Origin: Bacillota bacterium
GTDB lineage: Bacteria > Bacillota > Sulfobacillia > Sulfobacillales > Sulfobacillaceae
NCBI GenBank assembly: GCA_021797515.1
Contig: JAJZZP010000036.1
Coordinates: 53,978-117,977 of the forward strand
Length of the DNA stretch: 64,000 nt
Direction of reading: 5' to 3'
In this document: positions 1 through 7,987 of the stretch, one piece after another
How positions within the stretch are numbered: position 1 is the stretch's first letter
Layout: each line of letters opens with the position of its first letter
Position numbers and translations under genes: made by a program
Notes under the pieces: generated by a model
What the model was told of the DNA's origin: nothing
Database searches by the model: none
The model's input: the letters and a program-made list of their open reading frames with translations, nothing else

Positions 1-299
1 TGGGAGTGGTGGCGGTTGCTGCTAATACCCGGTCCGTGCAAGGAGTTGCCGTAGATGCCTCAGTGACTCAAACCGGCCAGGTCATTGATGGGGTCGTGAA
101 CAAAAAAGGTCGCGCCACCTCCGGAGACACCTTGCATGGGGATACTGTGGATGTACTGCACGGTCATGAGGAGTTGACGGTAATCGGTCTAGGGGATCCG
201 GGTAAAATGGAGGGCCACGATACTATGTCGCAGGGCGTTCCGGCCACTAAAAAAGCATTGCAGGAAATTCTTCGACGGAGCGGATACCATGAAAGTTAA
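1..299 (+). CDS. spoVAEA: Stage V sporulation protein AE, N-terminal-type (SpoVAEA), 5'-truncated
   Basis: Only the C-terminal ~98 residues are present because the gene enters from the left edge. Visible family signatures are VVAVAANTRSVQGVAVD, the LHGDTVDVL segment, VIGLGDPGKMEG and a final PATKKALQEILRRSG, which match the C-terminal half of the SpoVAE-type proteins encoded in spoVA operons. The family belongs to the spoVA locus, whose products move dipicolinic acid across the spore inner membrane. The stop (297-299) overlaps the spoVAF start at 289 by 11 nt, so the two are translationally coupled. The first in-frame GTG at position 6 is probably not the start, since the conserved sequence continues upstream of it. 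Confidence 0.85.
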   Translation, partial: GVVAVAANTRSVQGVAVDASVTQTGQVIDGVVNKKGRATSGDTLHGDTVDVLHGHEELTVIGLGDPGKMEGHDTMSQGVPATKKALQEILRRSGYHES

Positions 300-1809
300 A
301 TTTAGGCAGGAGGGACAAGCCAAAGTCGAATCCCATATGGTATCGCTTGACCTTCTGAGCAACCTGCACTGGTTGAAGGACTATCTCGGGTACAAAGAAA
401 CATTTGATCTTATTGTTCGTGAGTTTAAAATTGGGTCACGTAATGCCGCCTTGGTCTATATTGATTCCTTCGTGGACCAAACCGTGCTGACTTTAGTCAT
501 GGAAAAATTACTGGGAGCTCCTGAGGATTCGCTAGAGTGTCCCACGCTGCAAAAACTGCTCAATCGCCACGTGCCATTTATTGAAATTACGCCGGAAACA
601 AAGCTGGAAGTCGCGTCGCAACAAATCTTATCTGGTCCCGCAGCACTAATAGTGGACGGCTTAAGCCATGTTATTGTTATGGATGTGCGGAAATATCCGG
701 AACGGCAACCATCTGAACCTTCGTTAGAAAGAGTTTTACGGGGACCCCGCGATGGTTTTGTGGAAACCTTGGTGTTTAATACGATTTTGATTCGGCGTCG
801 ACTGCGCGATCCCAACTTGCGTATTGAGATGTTGGAAGTTGGGAGACGGTCCCAGTCCGACGTGGCATTAATTTACATTAAGGACATTGCCAATGATTTT
901 TTTATCCGGCAGGTCCGGCAACGGATTCGAGATATTGACGTTGATGCGCTGACTATGTCGGAAAAGGCGATTCAGGAATGGATTTTACATAAGCCTTGGT
1001 GGAATCCATGGCCTAACAGTCGGTTTACAGAACGCCCGGACGTGGCCGCCGAGCATTTGACTGAAGGGCATGTGCTGATCATGATTGATACATCACCCAA
1101 TGCTATGATTCTGCCGGTCACGTTGTTTTCGTTTTTGCAATCGGTGGAGGAATATCATGAAGACGTGCTGATAGGTTCGTATCTAAAATGGGTCCGCTTT
1201 GTGGGGCTTCTATTTTCTTGGCTCGGCCCACCTCTGTGGTACGCATTTTTGGTGGCACATGTGGTGTTTCCCGGCCACTGGGTGATCTTGGAAACCCCGA
1301 CAATCAAGGAGGTGCCGATTTTCTGGCAATTAGTGGGGGTGGAAATTGGAGTAGATTTGTTACGTTTGGCGCTCACATTTAGTCCCGATCCGCTAACCCA
1401 ATCCATGGGGTTTTTTGGTGCGATTTTGTTGGGTGATGTCGCGATTAAAGCCAAAATGATTGATGCTGAAGTGATGGTTTATGTGGCAATAGCTGCGGTT
1501 GGCACGTTTACTTCTCCCGATATTGATTTTGGGATGGCTATTCGGCTATTGCGGGCGTTTCTGCTAATCCTTACCGGACTGGGAATCTGGTTTGGAGAAG
1601 TGTGGTGGGGATTTGGTGTTGGTGTGGCAATCCCCGTGCTGATTGCAGCAAACACTAATTCCTTTGGTATCCGCTATCTTTGGCCCATCTACCCCTTTAA
1701 TGCCGATGCGTTAGGTAGCGAACTTATCCGTAAGCCATTGAATCGCAAAGTAATGCGGCCGAGACTCACCTTGCCGCGAGATCGGACTCATCGACGGCCT
1801 AAGGTGTGA
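289..1809 (+). CDS. spoVAF: Stage V sporulation protein AF (GerA-family spore membrane protein)
   Basis: A 506-residue protein of the GerA germinant-receptor A-subunit family; its place after spoVAE and before lysA marks it as SpoVAF. Residues 1-290 form the soluble N-terminal part, with the characteristic GPAALIVDG and YPERQPSEPSLERVLRGPRD segments and a FVETLVFNTILIRRRL stretch. From about residue 300 there are several hydrophobic segments. It should sit in the spore inner membrane and take part in germination or dipicolinate movement. The start is the ATG at 289, inside the end of the upstream gene. Expression is expected in the forespore (SigG in Bacillus), but the promoter lies outside the window. 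Confidence 0.93.
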   Translation: MKVKFRQEGQAKVESHMVSLDLLSNLHWLKDYLGYKETFDLIVREFKIGSRNAALVYIDSFVDQTVLTLVMEKLLGAPEDSLECPTLQKLLNRHVPFIEITPETKLEVASQQILSGPAALIVDGLSHVIVMDVRKYPERQPSEPSLERVLRGPRDGFVETLVFNTILIRRRLRDPNLRIEMLEVGRRSQSDVALIYIKDIANDFFIRQVRQRIRDIDVDALTMSEKAIQEWILHKPWWNPWPNSRFTERPDVAAEHLTEGHVLIMIDTSPNAMILPVTLFSFLQSVEEYHEDVLIGSYLKWVRFVGLLFSWLGPPLWYAFLVAHVVFPGHWVILETPTIKEVPIFWQLVGVEIGVDLLRLALTFSPDPLTQSMGFFGAILLGDVAIKAKMIDAEVMVYVAIAAVGTFTSPDIDFGMAIRLLRAFLLILTGLGIWFGEVWWGFGVGVAIPVLIAANTNSFGIRYLWPIYPFNADALGSELIRKPLNRKVMRPRLTLPRDRTHRRPKV

Positions 1810-1873
1810 GTTCGTTGTTGACCGCCAATTCTCCCCCATGCTAGGCTAGAAGGGCATAGGGAGGCACCAGTTT

Positions 1874-3193
1874 ATGAAACCTGATACATTTACGCTCGGC
1901 CAAAATCGACAGATATCAATTGGCGGCGTCACATTGGCTTATTTGGCGGAGAAATATGGAACCCCGCTTTACGTGTTAGATTATGAGACGATTGTGCGCC
2001 GTATTCGAGATTACAAAGATGCGTTAAATGAGTTGTGCTCGCCCGGACAAGCCTTTTATGCCGGCAAAGCTTTTCTCTGCCAAGCCATGGCAGGACTGTT
2101 GGACCAACACCAAATGGGTCTAGATGTGGTATCTGGAGGCGAGTTATACACGGCATTACAGGCGGGGTTCACCCCGGAACGGATTATGTTCCATGGCAAT
2201 GTCAAAACCCGCGAAGAAATTGCCTACGCCTTAACCGCGCAAGTGGGCCATATTGTCTGCGACTCGATGGATGAACTGGAACGCATTGAGGAGGAAGCGG
2301 CTCGTCTGGGGTGCCTGGCGCCAGTGTTGTTGCGGATAACCCCGGGAATAGAAGCGCACACCCATGAGTTTATCCGTACTGGACAATTCGATTCCAAGTT
2401 TGGATTTGGGTTGGCGGATGGCTTGGCAGACCGCGCAGTAGAACGAGCTTTGGACCTTGAACATGTGATGTTAAAAGGACTTCATGCGCATATCGGGTCC
2501 CAAATTCTCGAGGAAGACCCCTTTGTCATGAACACCGAAACTTTACTGCGCTATGGCCTTGACTGGAATCGTAGCCGCGGTTGGTGGCCAGAAGTGCTGA
2601 ATATTGGAGGCGGCTTCGGGATTCGGTACCAGCCAGGGGATCATCCGCCGCGGTTGACCACTGTGGTCAGCGCGATTAATGAATTGCTGCTCCATTTAAC
2701 GCCTAAAGAGCTCCCTGTTCCCAGGATCTTTATGGAACCCGGCCGCTCGATTATTGCGGAAGCTGGAGTTACCTTATACCGGGTATTGGTCAAAAAATCG
2801 GTTCCTGGAGGTAAGCACTACCTTGCAGTCGACGGAGGCATGGGAGACAATATCCGCCCAGCTTTGTATCAGGCGGAATACAGGGCGGCCATTGATGGCA
2901 AAGTGGACCGGGCCGACATGGAAACGGTAACTGTTGCCGGGCGCTACTGCGAAACCGGTGACGTGCTAATGAAGGACATTACTCTGCCTGTGGCGGCGGT
3001 AGGGGATCTTCTGGTGGTGTTTGACACCGGCGCGTACAATTATTCGATGGCATCCAACTACAATCGGGTTCCGAGGCCCGCAGTGGTATTGGTGCATCAA
3101 GGCCAGGACTATCTATGGGTTGCCCGTGAATCCTATCAAGATTTGATTCGCGCAGACAATCCGTATGCCATGACGGCAGCCGAGCATCGGTAA
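1874..3193 (+). CDS. lysA: Diaminopimelate decarboxylase
   Basis: PLP enzyme that decarboxylates meso-diaminopimelate to L-lysine, the last step of lysine synthesis. The 439 residues show the fold-III barrel with the PLP lysine at K65 (FYAGKAF), a HAHIGSQ segment, the phosphate-binding GGGFGIRY, the EPGRSI motif and the C-terminal CETGDVL active-site segment. The ATG at 1874 follows a GGGAGGC ribosome site. In Bacillus subtilis lysA also directly follows the spoVA operon, so this is conserved synteny. A possible sigma-A promoter (TTGACC, 18 nt, TAGGCT) lies in the 64-nt gap after spoVAF. Confidence 0.96.
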   Translation: MKPDTFTLGQNRQISIGGVTLAYLAEKYGTPLYVLDYETIVRRIRDYKDALNELCSPGQAFYAGKAFLCQAMAGLLDQHQMGLDVVSGGELYTALQAGFTPERIMFHGNVKTREEIAYALTAQVGHIVCDSMDELERIEEEAARLGCLAPVLLRITPGIEAHTHEFIRTGQFDSKFGFGLADGLADRAVERALDLEHVMLKGLHAHIGSQILEEDPFVMNTETLLRYGLDWNRSRGWWPEVLNIGGGFGIRYQPGDHPPRLTTVVSAINELLLHLTPKELPVPRIFMEPGRSIIAEAGVTLYRVLVKKSVPGGKHYLAVDGGMGDNIRPALYQAEYRAAIDGKVDRADMETVTVAGRYCETGDVLMKDITLPVAAVGDLLVVFDTGAYNYSMASNYNRVPRPAVVLVHQGQDYLWVARESYQDLIRADNPYAMTAAEHR

Positions 3194-3196
3194 CCA

Positions 3197-3868
3197 ATGG
3201 CAGAAATCGCGCAATCTATTAATGATTTAGCAGAACGAGTGCGGCGGCATCCTGAACTGGCGTTGTCGCTTGAGGTGCTCGGCCTGGTGCGCCATTATCA
3301 GGCGCGGTGGAAAGAAGCGCATGACTTGTTGGATGTTACCGATGAAGTGCCAGTTACCGCGTGGGTTGTGCGGAGAAAATCAGATATGCTGTTGCCCCGG
3401 CCCATTAACCAAGATGAGGGAGTCGTCAACGAATCGCCACGAGGAGACACCGCGTTTTGGCTTAACTCGGCAGTAGCAGCTCTTCAGGAACGATTTCAAA
3501 TGGCAGCCCAAACCCACAAGCGGCCCCCCGCCATTGCCCCCAATCGGGTCACAGCGGTTAAGGATGCCACGCTACGGAAATTGGCTTGGTCGTGGCCCAA
3601 GGTAAAGCCGCCGGCGAGCCGCCCGGTTCAGATAATACATCCGGACCCGGATCCAATAGGGGATCGCCTGCGGCGGATTCGAGCCCACCTTCGAGGAGTG
3701 TCTTCACCGGTGGCGCTGACCGCTCTTATGGATTCCAATGCACCCCGGGAGACAGTGCTAACCTTTTCTGCAGTTGTTCAGTTGTGGCACCAAGATGAAA
3801 TAGATGTGAGTCAAAGTGCCCCGTTTCAACCGGTGTGGATTGTGAGGAACAGTCGTCATGACGCATAA
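3197..3868 (+). CDS. scpA: Segregation and condensation protein A (divergent ScpA)
   Basis: A 223-residue kleisin-like subunit that would bridge the SMC ATPase heads with ScpB for chromosome condensation. Similarity is clearest at the two ends: an N-terminal helical region (SLEVLGLVRHY) and a C-terminal winged-helix segment (VLTFSAVVQLWHQDEIDVSQ), which resembles the ScpA C-terminal pattern ending in an acidic-Q-F motif. The middle is poorly conserved and rich in proline. It overlaps scpB by 11 nt and starts 3 nt after lysA with no clear ribosome site, which suggests coupling to lysA. The family call rests heavily on the scpB neighbour. Confidence 0.75.
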   Translation: MAEIAQSINDLAERVRRHPELALSLEVLGLVRHYQARWKEAHDLLDVTDEVPVTAWVVRRKSDMLLPRPINQDEGVVNESPRGDTAFWLNSAVAALQERFQMAAQTHKRPPAIAPNRVTAVKDATLRKLAWSWPKVKPPASRPVQIIHPDPDPIGDRLRRIRAHLRGVSSPVALTALMDSNAPRETVLTFSAVVQLWHQDEIDVSQSAPFQPVWIVRNSRHDA

Positions 3869-4388
3869 GCTTAGCCGAAAATTGGAAGCGATCCTGTTTC
3901 TGAATGGAGATCCGGTCCCCTTGAGCCAAATTGCAGCATGGCTTGATGTTGATGTGGATCAAGTACTAGCGGTTGGTCATGAATTAAACCAAGTGTTTGA
4001 CAGCCACCACTCGGCGCTTTGGGTTCAGGTGGTGGGCGACGCCATGGCACTGGCTACCGATTCTGAACTAGACGCCTGGGTACGGGAACGAATGACCATT
4101 AAAACGGCTGAACCGCTATCTCATGCAGCCTGGGAAGTGCTCTCAATCGTGGCCTACAAACAGCCAGTCACTCGGTTGGAAATTGAAGCCGTGCGCCAAG
4201 TGGGATCGGAGCGGGCTATCGAAACCTTGGTGGTGCGTGGACTCATTGAAGAAATTGACCGCAAGGACACCCCTGGACGTCCAATCTTATATGGAACCAC
4301 CCACTCTTTCCTGCTTGAATTTGGTTTGACGGATTTGTCCCAATTGCCTGCGCTTGATAATTCCCCTAACTTCCCCGGTATAAAATAG
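3858..4388 (+). CDS. scpB: Segregation and condensation protein B
   Basis: A 176-residue ScpB protein with two winged-helix domains. It begins LSRKLEAILFLNGDPVPLSQIA, the usual ScpB opening. The second domain carries the family core AWEVLSIVAYKQPVTRLEIE, then SERAIETLVVRGLIEE and the GRPILYGTT segment. ScpB dimers bind ScpA and regulate the SMC ring. The start overlaps scpA by 11 nt, so the two should be made in step. Length is typical. Confidence 0.95.
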   Translation: MTHKLSRKLEAILFLNGDPVPLSQIAAWLDVDVDQVLAVGHELNQVFDSHHSALWVQVVGDAMALATDSELDAWVRERMTIKTAEPLSHAAWEVLSIVAYKQPVTRLEIEAVRQVGSERAIETLVVRGLIEEIDRKDTPGRPILYGTTHSFLLEFGLTDLSQLPALDNSPNFPGIK

Positions 4389-4438
4389 TGGAAAAACACC
4401 CATCCTAAGGGGGAACATCCGGAAGGGGAACCTCATTC

Positions 4439-5026
4439 ATGGTTGCCATGGCAATATCTATCACTCTGACGTTGGCTTTAATCGGCGCCATTCTCATCCT
4501 TCTGAGGCAACCGCTAACCTTTCAAGTGTGGATACATGGCGGAGGCATCACCTGGGAGATGGGTTTTGCTATCCGCTGGCTTATTTTTGTTATGGGGGAT
4601 TCCTGGCAAATACCGCGTTCCCCTGCAGCTCAAACCCAACCAGGGATGTCTTTTGACCCCAAACGTATCCGCAAGGGGTGGCATGTTCTCGGATGGTATC
4701 GGAGATTTGTGGAAGTGTTGTGGTGTCGATGTCAGGTGACAAATTTTTCAGTCCATGCCGAATTTGGATTGGGTGAGGCATCGGATACCGGATTAGTTTT
4801 CGGCATGGTGGTCGGTGGCATTGGATGGTGGCTTACGCACCGCATACAACCGCAAGCCATTACGCTGCCAGTAATGGATGTGGAACCAGCATGGGATCGT
4901 GCGGCCTTTTCCGGTCAACTGAGAGGGGAATTTAAGGTTGAGCCGCGCGCCATCTTGTTTTCACTCTTGACAAGTTTGGCGACTAAACAAGTTTTGGTTA
5001 ATAAACAGGTATACAAGGAGGTTTAA
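4439..5026 (+). CDS. ytfI: YtfI-like DUF2953 membrane-associated protein
   Basis: A 195-residue protein with one strong N-terminal membrane helix (residues 3-22), then a beta-rich domain with the CQVTNFSVHAEFGLGEASDTG pattern seen in DUF2953 proteins. In Bacillus subtilis ytfI precedes ytfJ exactly as here, with 2 nt between the genes. The molecular role is unknown; the partner suggests a sporulation or germination function at the membrane. A TTGATA/TATAAA pair 19 nt apart near 4354-4384 might be its promoter, but the spacing is long. The start was taken at the first ATG after the AAGGGGAACC ribosome site. Confidence 0.75.
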   Translation: MVAMAISITLTLALIGAILILLRQPLTFQVWIHGGGITWEMGFAIRWLIFVMGDSWQIPRSPAAQTQPGMSFDPKRIRKGWHVLGWYRRFVEVLWCRCQVTNFSVHAEFGLGEASDTGLVFGMVVGGIGWWLTHRIQPQAITLPVMDVEPAWDRAAFSGQLRGEFKVEPRAILFSLLTSLATKQVLVNKQVYKEV

Positions 5027-5028
5027 CT

Positions 5029-5478
5029 ATGGATACAGATGCAACGATGGCACACACCGGTAGTCATCCCATTGAGTCGCTGATGAAAACGGCGATGGAA
5101 TCCATTAAAGGGATGATTGACGTAAATACGGTGGTTGGGGAAGCCGTTCAGACTCCGGATGGAGGGACCATTATTCCCATTTCTCGGGTGTCGTTTGGCT
5201 TTGCAGCTGGAGGCGGGGAATATTGGAGTCGAGTGTCAGACTCTCCGGGCCATCCTTTTGGCGGTGGTAGCGGGGCAGGCGTTACGGTGCATCCGGTGGG
5301 TTTTTTGGTCGCTCATGGCGACAATATTCGACTTTTGTCTGTGGAACGTGGAGATTTGGTCGATTCGATAGTGAACAATGCGTCGCAAATTATTGATCAG
5401 GTGCAGGGATGGGTAGCGCATCGTCAAGAATCGCATACCGATACTCCTACCATCATCGATCCGCATTCCTTGTCATAG
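5029..5478 (+). CDS. ytfJ: Sporulation protein of the YtfJ/GerW family
   Basis: A 149-residue protein with all family marks: HPIESLMKTAMESIKGMIDVN at the N-terminus, VNTVVGEAVQTPDGGTIIPISRVSFGF, a glycine-rich central stretch (PFGGGSGAG) and VTVHPVGFLV. In Bacillus YtfJ (GerW) is made in the forespore and is needed for normal L-alanine germination and SleB function. The ATG at 5029 follows an excellent AAGGAGGT site. It ends just before a hairpin terminator. The ytfI-ytfJ pair is conserved. Confidence 0.93.
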   Translation: MDTDATMAHTGSHPIESLMKTAMESIKGMIDVNTVVGEAVQTPDGGTIIPISRVSFGFAAGGGEYWSRVSDSPGHPFGGGSGAGVTVHPVGFLVAHGDNIRLLSVERGDLVDSIVNNASQIIDQVQGWVAHRQESHTDTPTIIDPHSLS

Positions 5479-5484
5479 CAGACG

Positions 5485-5514
5485 AGGCGGTCTCTTAGGC
5501 GACCGCCTTTCGCC
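5485..5514 (+). terminator. Hairpin terminator after ytfJ
   Basis: AGGCGGTC (5485-5492) pairs with GACCGCCT (5501-5508) across an 8-nt loop, followed by a short T run. It lies 7 nt after the ytfJ stop and separates the sporulation genes from the Ku operon. Confidence 0.75.
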
Positions 5515-5580
5515 CAATATTTTCCGAAATAACTTTTTGCGTTTGGCACACCCTGAATGTAAGTGGGAAGGGGTGGTCAG

Positions 5581-6363
5581 GTGCGGAGCATGTATAAGGG
5601 TGTTTTGGGATTTGGACTGGTGTCGATTCCAATTCAGTTATACAAAGCCTTTGACGAGGAACGGATCGAAATGCACTGGGTGCATACCGTCTGCGGCACT
5701 CGAGTGCGTTATCAAAAAATCTGCCCTGTGTGCCAGGTTACATTAAGCTCCAAGGACATAACAAAGGCGGTCCCTTTGCCTGACGGGAGATACGTGCCTC
5801 TAACGTCAGAGTCCGAGCCGATAGCCGACCTCGACCATACGATTACCATTTTGAATTTTCACCCACTGCAAGATGTGGATCCGGTATTTTACCAACAATC
5901 ATACTGGGTGAAGCCGCAAGCTGGAGGTCATAAACCGTACCGGCTACTCGTTGAGACCATGGATTCGGTGGGACAAGTGGCGTTAGCCCAGATGATGCTG
6001 CGCAGCAAGTCTCGTTTGGCGGTGGTTCGCCCTTTCAATCACACGGTACTGATGCTTCACGGGATGCACTATCCGGAGTCTTTGCGAACGGAAGGGGCTG
6101 AAATTGGTAGCCCCAGTGTCGCGATTTCCGGTGCCGAGCGCGAGATGGCCATACGTCTGATTCAACAAATGACGGGTCCTTTCATTCCTGAGCAATATCC
6201 CAACCAAGAACGACAGCGATTGTTACAAGAAATTGAACGATTGATGCCTAGTGCCCGTACCCCGGAGTTGCCAAATCAGGCCTCCGAAGAAGTCTTGGAT
6301 CTAATGGCTCAACTTAGGGAATCGATTGCCCGCAAAACCGGTAGTGGCCAAGGTGTGTCATGA
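5581..6363 (+). CDS. ku: Non-homologous end-joining DNA end-binding protein Ku
   Basis: A 260-residue bacterial Ku. With the GTG at 5581 the protein begins MRSMYKGVLGFGLVSIPIQLY, the standard Ku opening; GGAAGGGG upstream is the ribosome site. The beta-barrel core includes the CP-x-C pair (ICPVC), which fits the zinc-ribbon-like element of some Ku proteins. Ku homodimers thread onto broken DNA ends and recruit LigD. It overlaps the ligase gene by 4 nt (ATGA), so it heads a tightly coupled repair operon. In spore formers NHEJ commonly protects dormant spores. Confidence 0.95.
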   Translation: MRSMYKGVLGFGLVSIPIQLYKAFDEERIEMHWVHTVCGTRVRYQKICPVCQVTLSSKDITKAVPLPDGRYVPLTSESEPIADLDHTITILNFHPLQDVDPVFYQQSYWVKPQAGGHKPYRLLVETMDSVGQVALAQMMLRSKSRLAVVRPFNHTVLMLHGMHYPESLRTEGAEIGSPSVAISGAEREMAIRLIQQMTGPFIPEQYPNQERQRLLQEIERLMPSARTPELPNQASEEVLDLMAQLRESIARKTGSGQGVS

Positions 6364-7205
6364 ATCGGGATCCCGCAGAATTCATTCCACCAATGCTGGG
6401 GGTGACTGCCAAGGCGCCGTTCGATTCCGAAGACTGGTGGTTTGAAGTCAAATGGGACGGATTTCGTGCGATAATCAGCAATGTTCGCGAATTCAAGATG
6501 TTTTCTCGACGAGGTGACAATCTACTGAAATGGTTTCCCGACCTGGCTCAGCTGAGTGAAATTCTCCCTCGGGGAACAGTTGTCGACGGCGAGGTAGTGG
6601 CATGGGATAATGGTGGTCCTTCGTTCACGGCGTTGCAAAGCCGCTGGCCGGTGCCGCATGTAGCCATCGCCTTTGATTGCCTGTTCAGTGAAGGGCAATG
6701 GCACTTGCACGAACCGTTTCACCGTCGCCGAGAATATCTGGAAAATTTGCCTATTCAAGCGCATTCCGCATTGGTAGTTTCCCAAGGCGTCACTGGCCAT
6801 GGGATCGACCTTTTCCGGGCGGCGAGGGCGGCACAATTGGAAGGCGTCATGGCTAAACTTCACAGTAGCCGTTATTGGCCGGGTAAACGTGTTGAATATT
6901 GGCAAAAATTTTTATCTATGCGTCGCGACTGGTTTTTCGTATCCAGAATTGCCAAATTGTCCACAGGTCATTGGCAATGGGGGCTCGCCGAGGATCCGGA
7001 CGGCCCCCTAGTTTCCAAGGTCATGGCACCGGCCGATTGGAATCTAGAACCATTGGGCGGCAACCTACGCGCCCTGCGAGTGGAAGTAGAATACCGGGAG
7101 AGAACAAAGGGGGGACGACTACGCCATGCGCGTATACGGCGATGGCGATCAGATGGTGTGGAAGGGAATCACGGTGAAGCACCCCAACCGGATCGTCTAT
7201 CCTGA
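6360..7205 (+). CDS. ligD: ATP-dependent DNA ligase, stand-alone LigD ligase domain
   Basis: A 281-residue ligase that seals breaks in NHEJ. The adenylation lysine is K31 in FEVKWDGFRA (motif I, KxDG). Motif Ia is FSRRGDN, motif III is VVDGEVVAW, and motif IV is EGVMAK at 161-166. PGKRVEYWQKF leads into a C-terminal OB-fold. In most bacteria this domain is fused to a polymerase and often a nuclease; here it is a separate protein. It overlaps Ku by 4 nt and the polymerase gene by 80 nt. No phosphoesterase domain is encoded beside it. Confidence 0.93.
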   Translation: MNRDPAEFIPPMLGVTAKAPFDSEDWWFEVKWDGFRAIISNVREFKMFSRRGDNLLKWFPDLAQLSEILPRGTVVDGEVVAWDNGGPSFTALQSRWPVPHVAIAFDCLFSEGQWHLHEPFHRRREYLENLPIQAHSALVVSQGVTGHGIDLFRAARAAQLEGVMAKLHSSRYWPGKRVEYWQKFLSMRRDWFFVSRIAKLSTGHWQWGLAEDPDGPLVSKVMAPADWNLEPLGGNLRALRVEVEYRERTKGGRLRHARIRRWRSDGVEGNHGEAPQPDRLS

Positions 7206-7983
7206 TCTGGGTCTGACACGGATTGAGGTGATGACCTACTACGACGGTGTAGCAGACGTGATGATTCCGCACATGAGGGAGCGAGCGATCACTCTGAAAC
7301 GCTGGACCGAAGATATTGTCGGTCCCGTGTTTTATCAAAAGCATTTCGCGAATCAACCGATTAGAATTGAACATTCTCATGAGTTGTTGCAATGGGTGGC
7401 GCTGGGCACCCTAGAATTCCACGTGCCATTGGGGCTCCTGGATCGTCCTCTCCAACATGATTGGGCTGTGCTGGATTTGGATCCTCCTCAAAACTGTCTG
7501 TGGTCAGAGGTGGCACAGGCAGCTCGTGCGGTAGCCGCGTTGTGGGAACATCTGGCAGTTCCCTTCATAATGAAAACGTCCGGTGGCAAAGGCGTACACT
7601 TTTATATTCCGATCGAACCTCAAGACCATCGATCCGTTGTGTATTGGATGAAGAGTTTGGCCACACTACTGGCAATCACATTCCCGGAATCCCTGACCGT
7701 GGAGCGATTAAAGGCCCGACGGAGGAACCGGATTTATCTTGATTATTTGCAAAATGGGTCTCAGCGCACCATGATCGGGGTCTATAGTATGCGGGCCACC
7801 CAGGCGGCTACTGTGTCCACACCGATACGTCTTGAGGAATTGGGATTTGAGCCCAGTTATTGGACGCCGGTTCGAGTACTGCCCCGAGTGGCTCAAGGGG
7901 ACGATTTGTTTTGTGCCAAGACTCCCCGCTGCCGGTTGGAGGATGTGGTGGAGCGATATAACTTGCTACCAAACCTGAGGTGA
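7126..7983 (+). CDS. ligD: LigD polymerase domain, stand-alone (archaeo-eukaryotic primase type)
   Basis: A 285-residue NHEJ polymerase that fills and extends broken ends, usually with ribonucleotides. Visible motifs are the metal-binding DLDP (117-120), SGGKGVHFYIP (from 152) and IYLDYLQNGSQRT. The fusion partner normally attached to this domain, the ligase, is the separate upstream gene. The start at 7126 follows AAAGGGGGG and lies within the ligase reading frame, giving an 80-nt out-of-frame overlap that is unusually long. The SNF2 gene follows after 4 nt. Confidence 0.93.
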   Translation: MRVYGDGDQMVWKGITVKHPNRIVYPDLGLTRIEVMTYYDGVADVMIPHMRERAITLKRWTEDIVGPVFYQKHFANQPIRIEHSHELLQWVALGTLEFHVPLGLLDRPLQHDWAVLDLDPPQNCLWSEVAQAARAVAALWEHLAVPFIMKTSGGKGVHFYIPIEPQDHRSVVYWMKSLATLLAITFPESLTVERLKARRRNRIYLDYLQNGSQRTMIGVYSMRATQAATVSTPIRLEELGFEPSYWTPVRVLPRVAQGDDLFCAKTPRCRLEDVVERYNLLPNLR

Positions 7984-7987
7984 GCTC

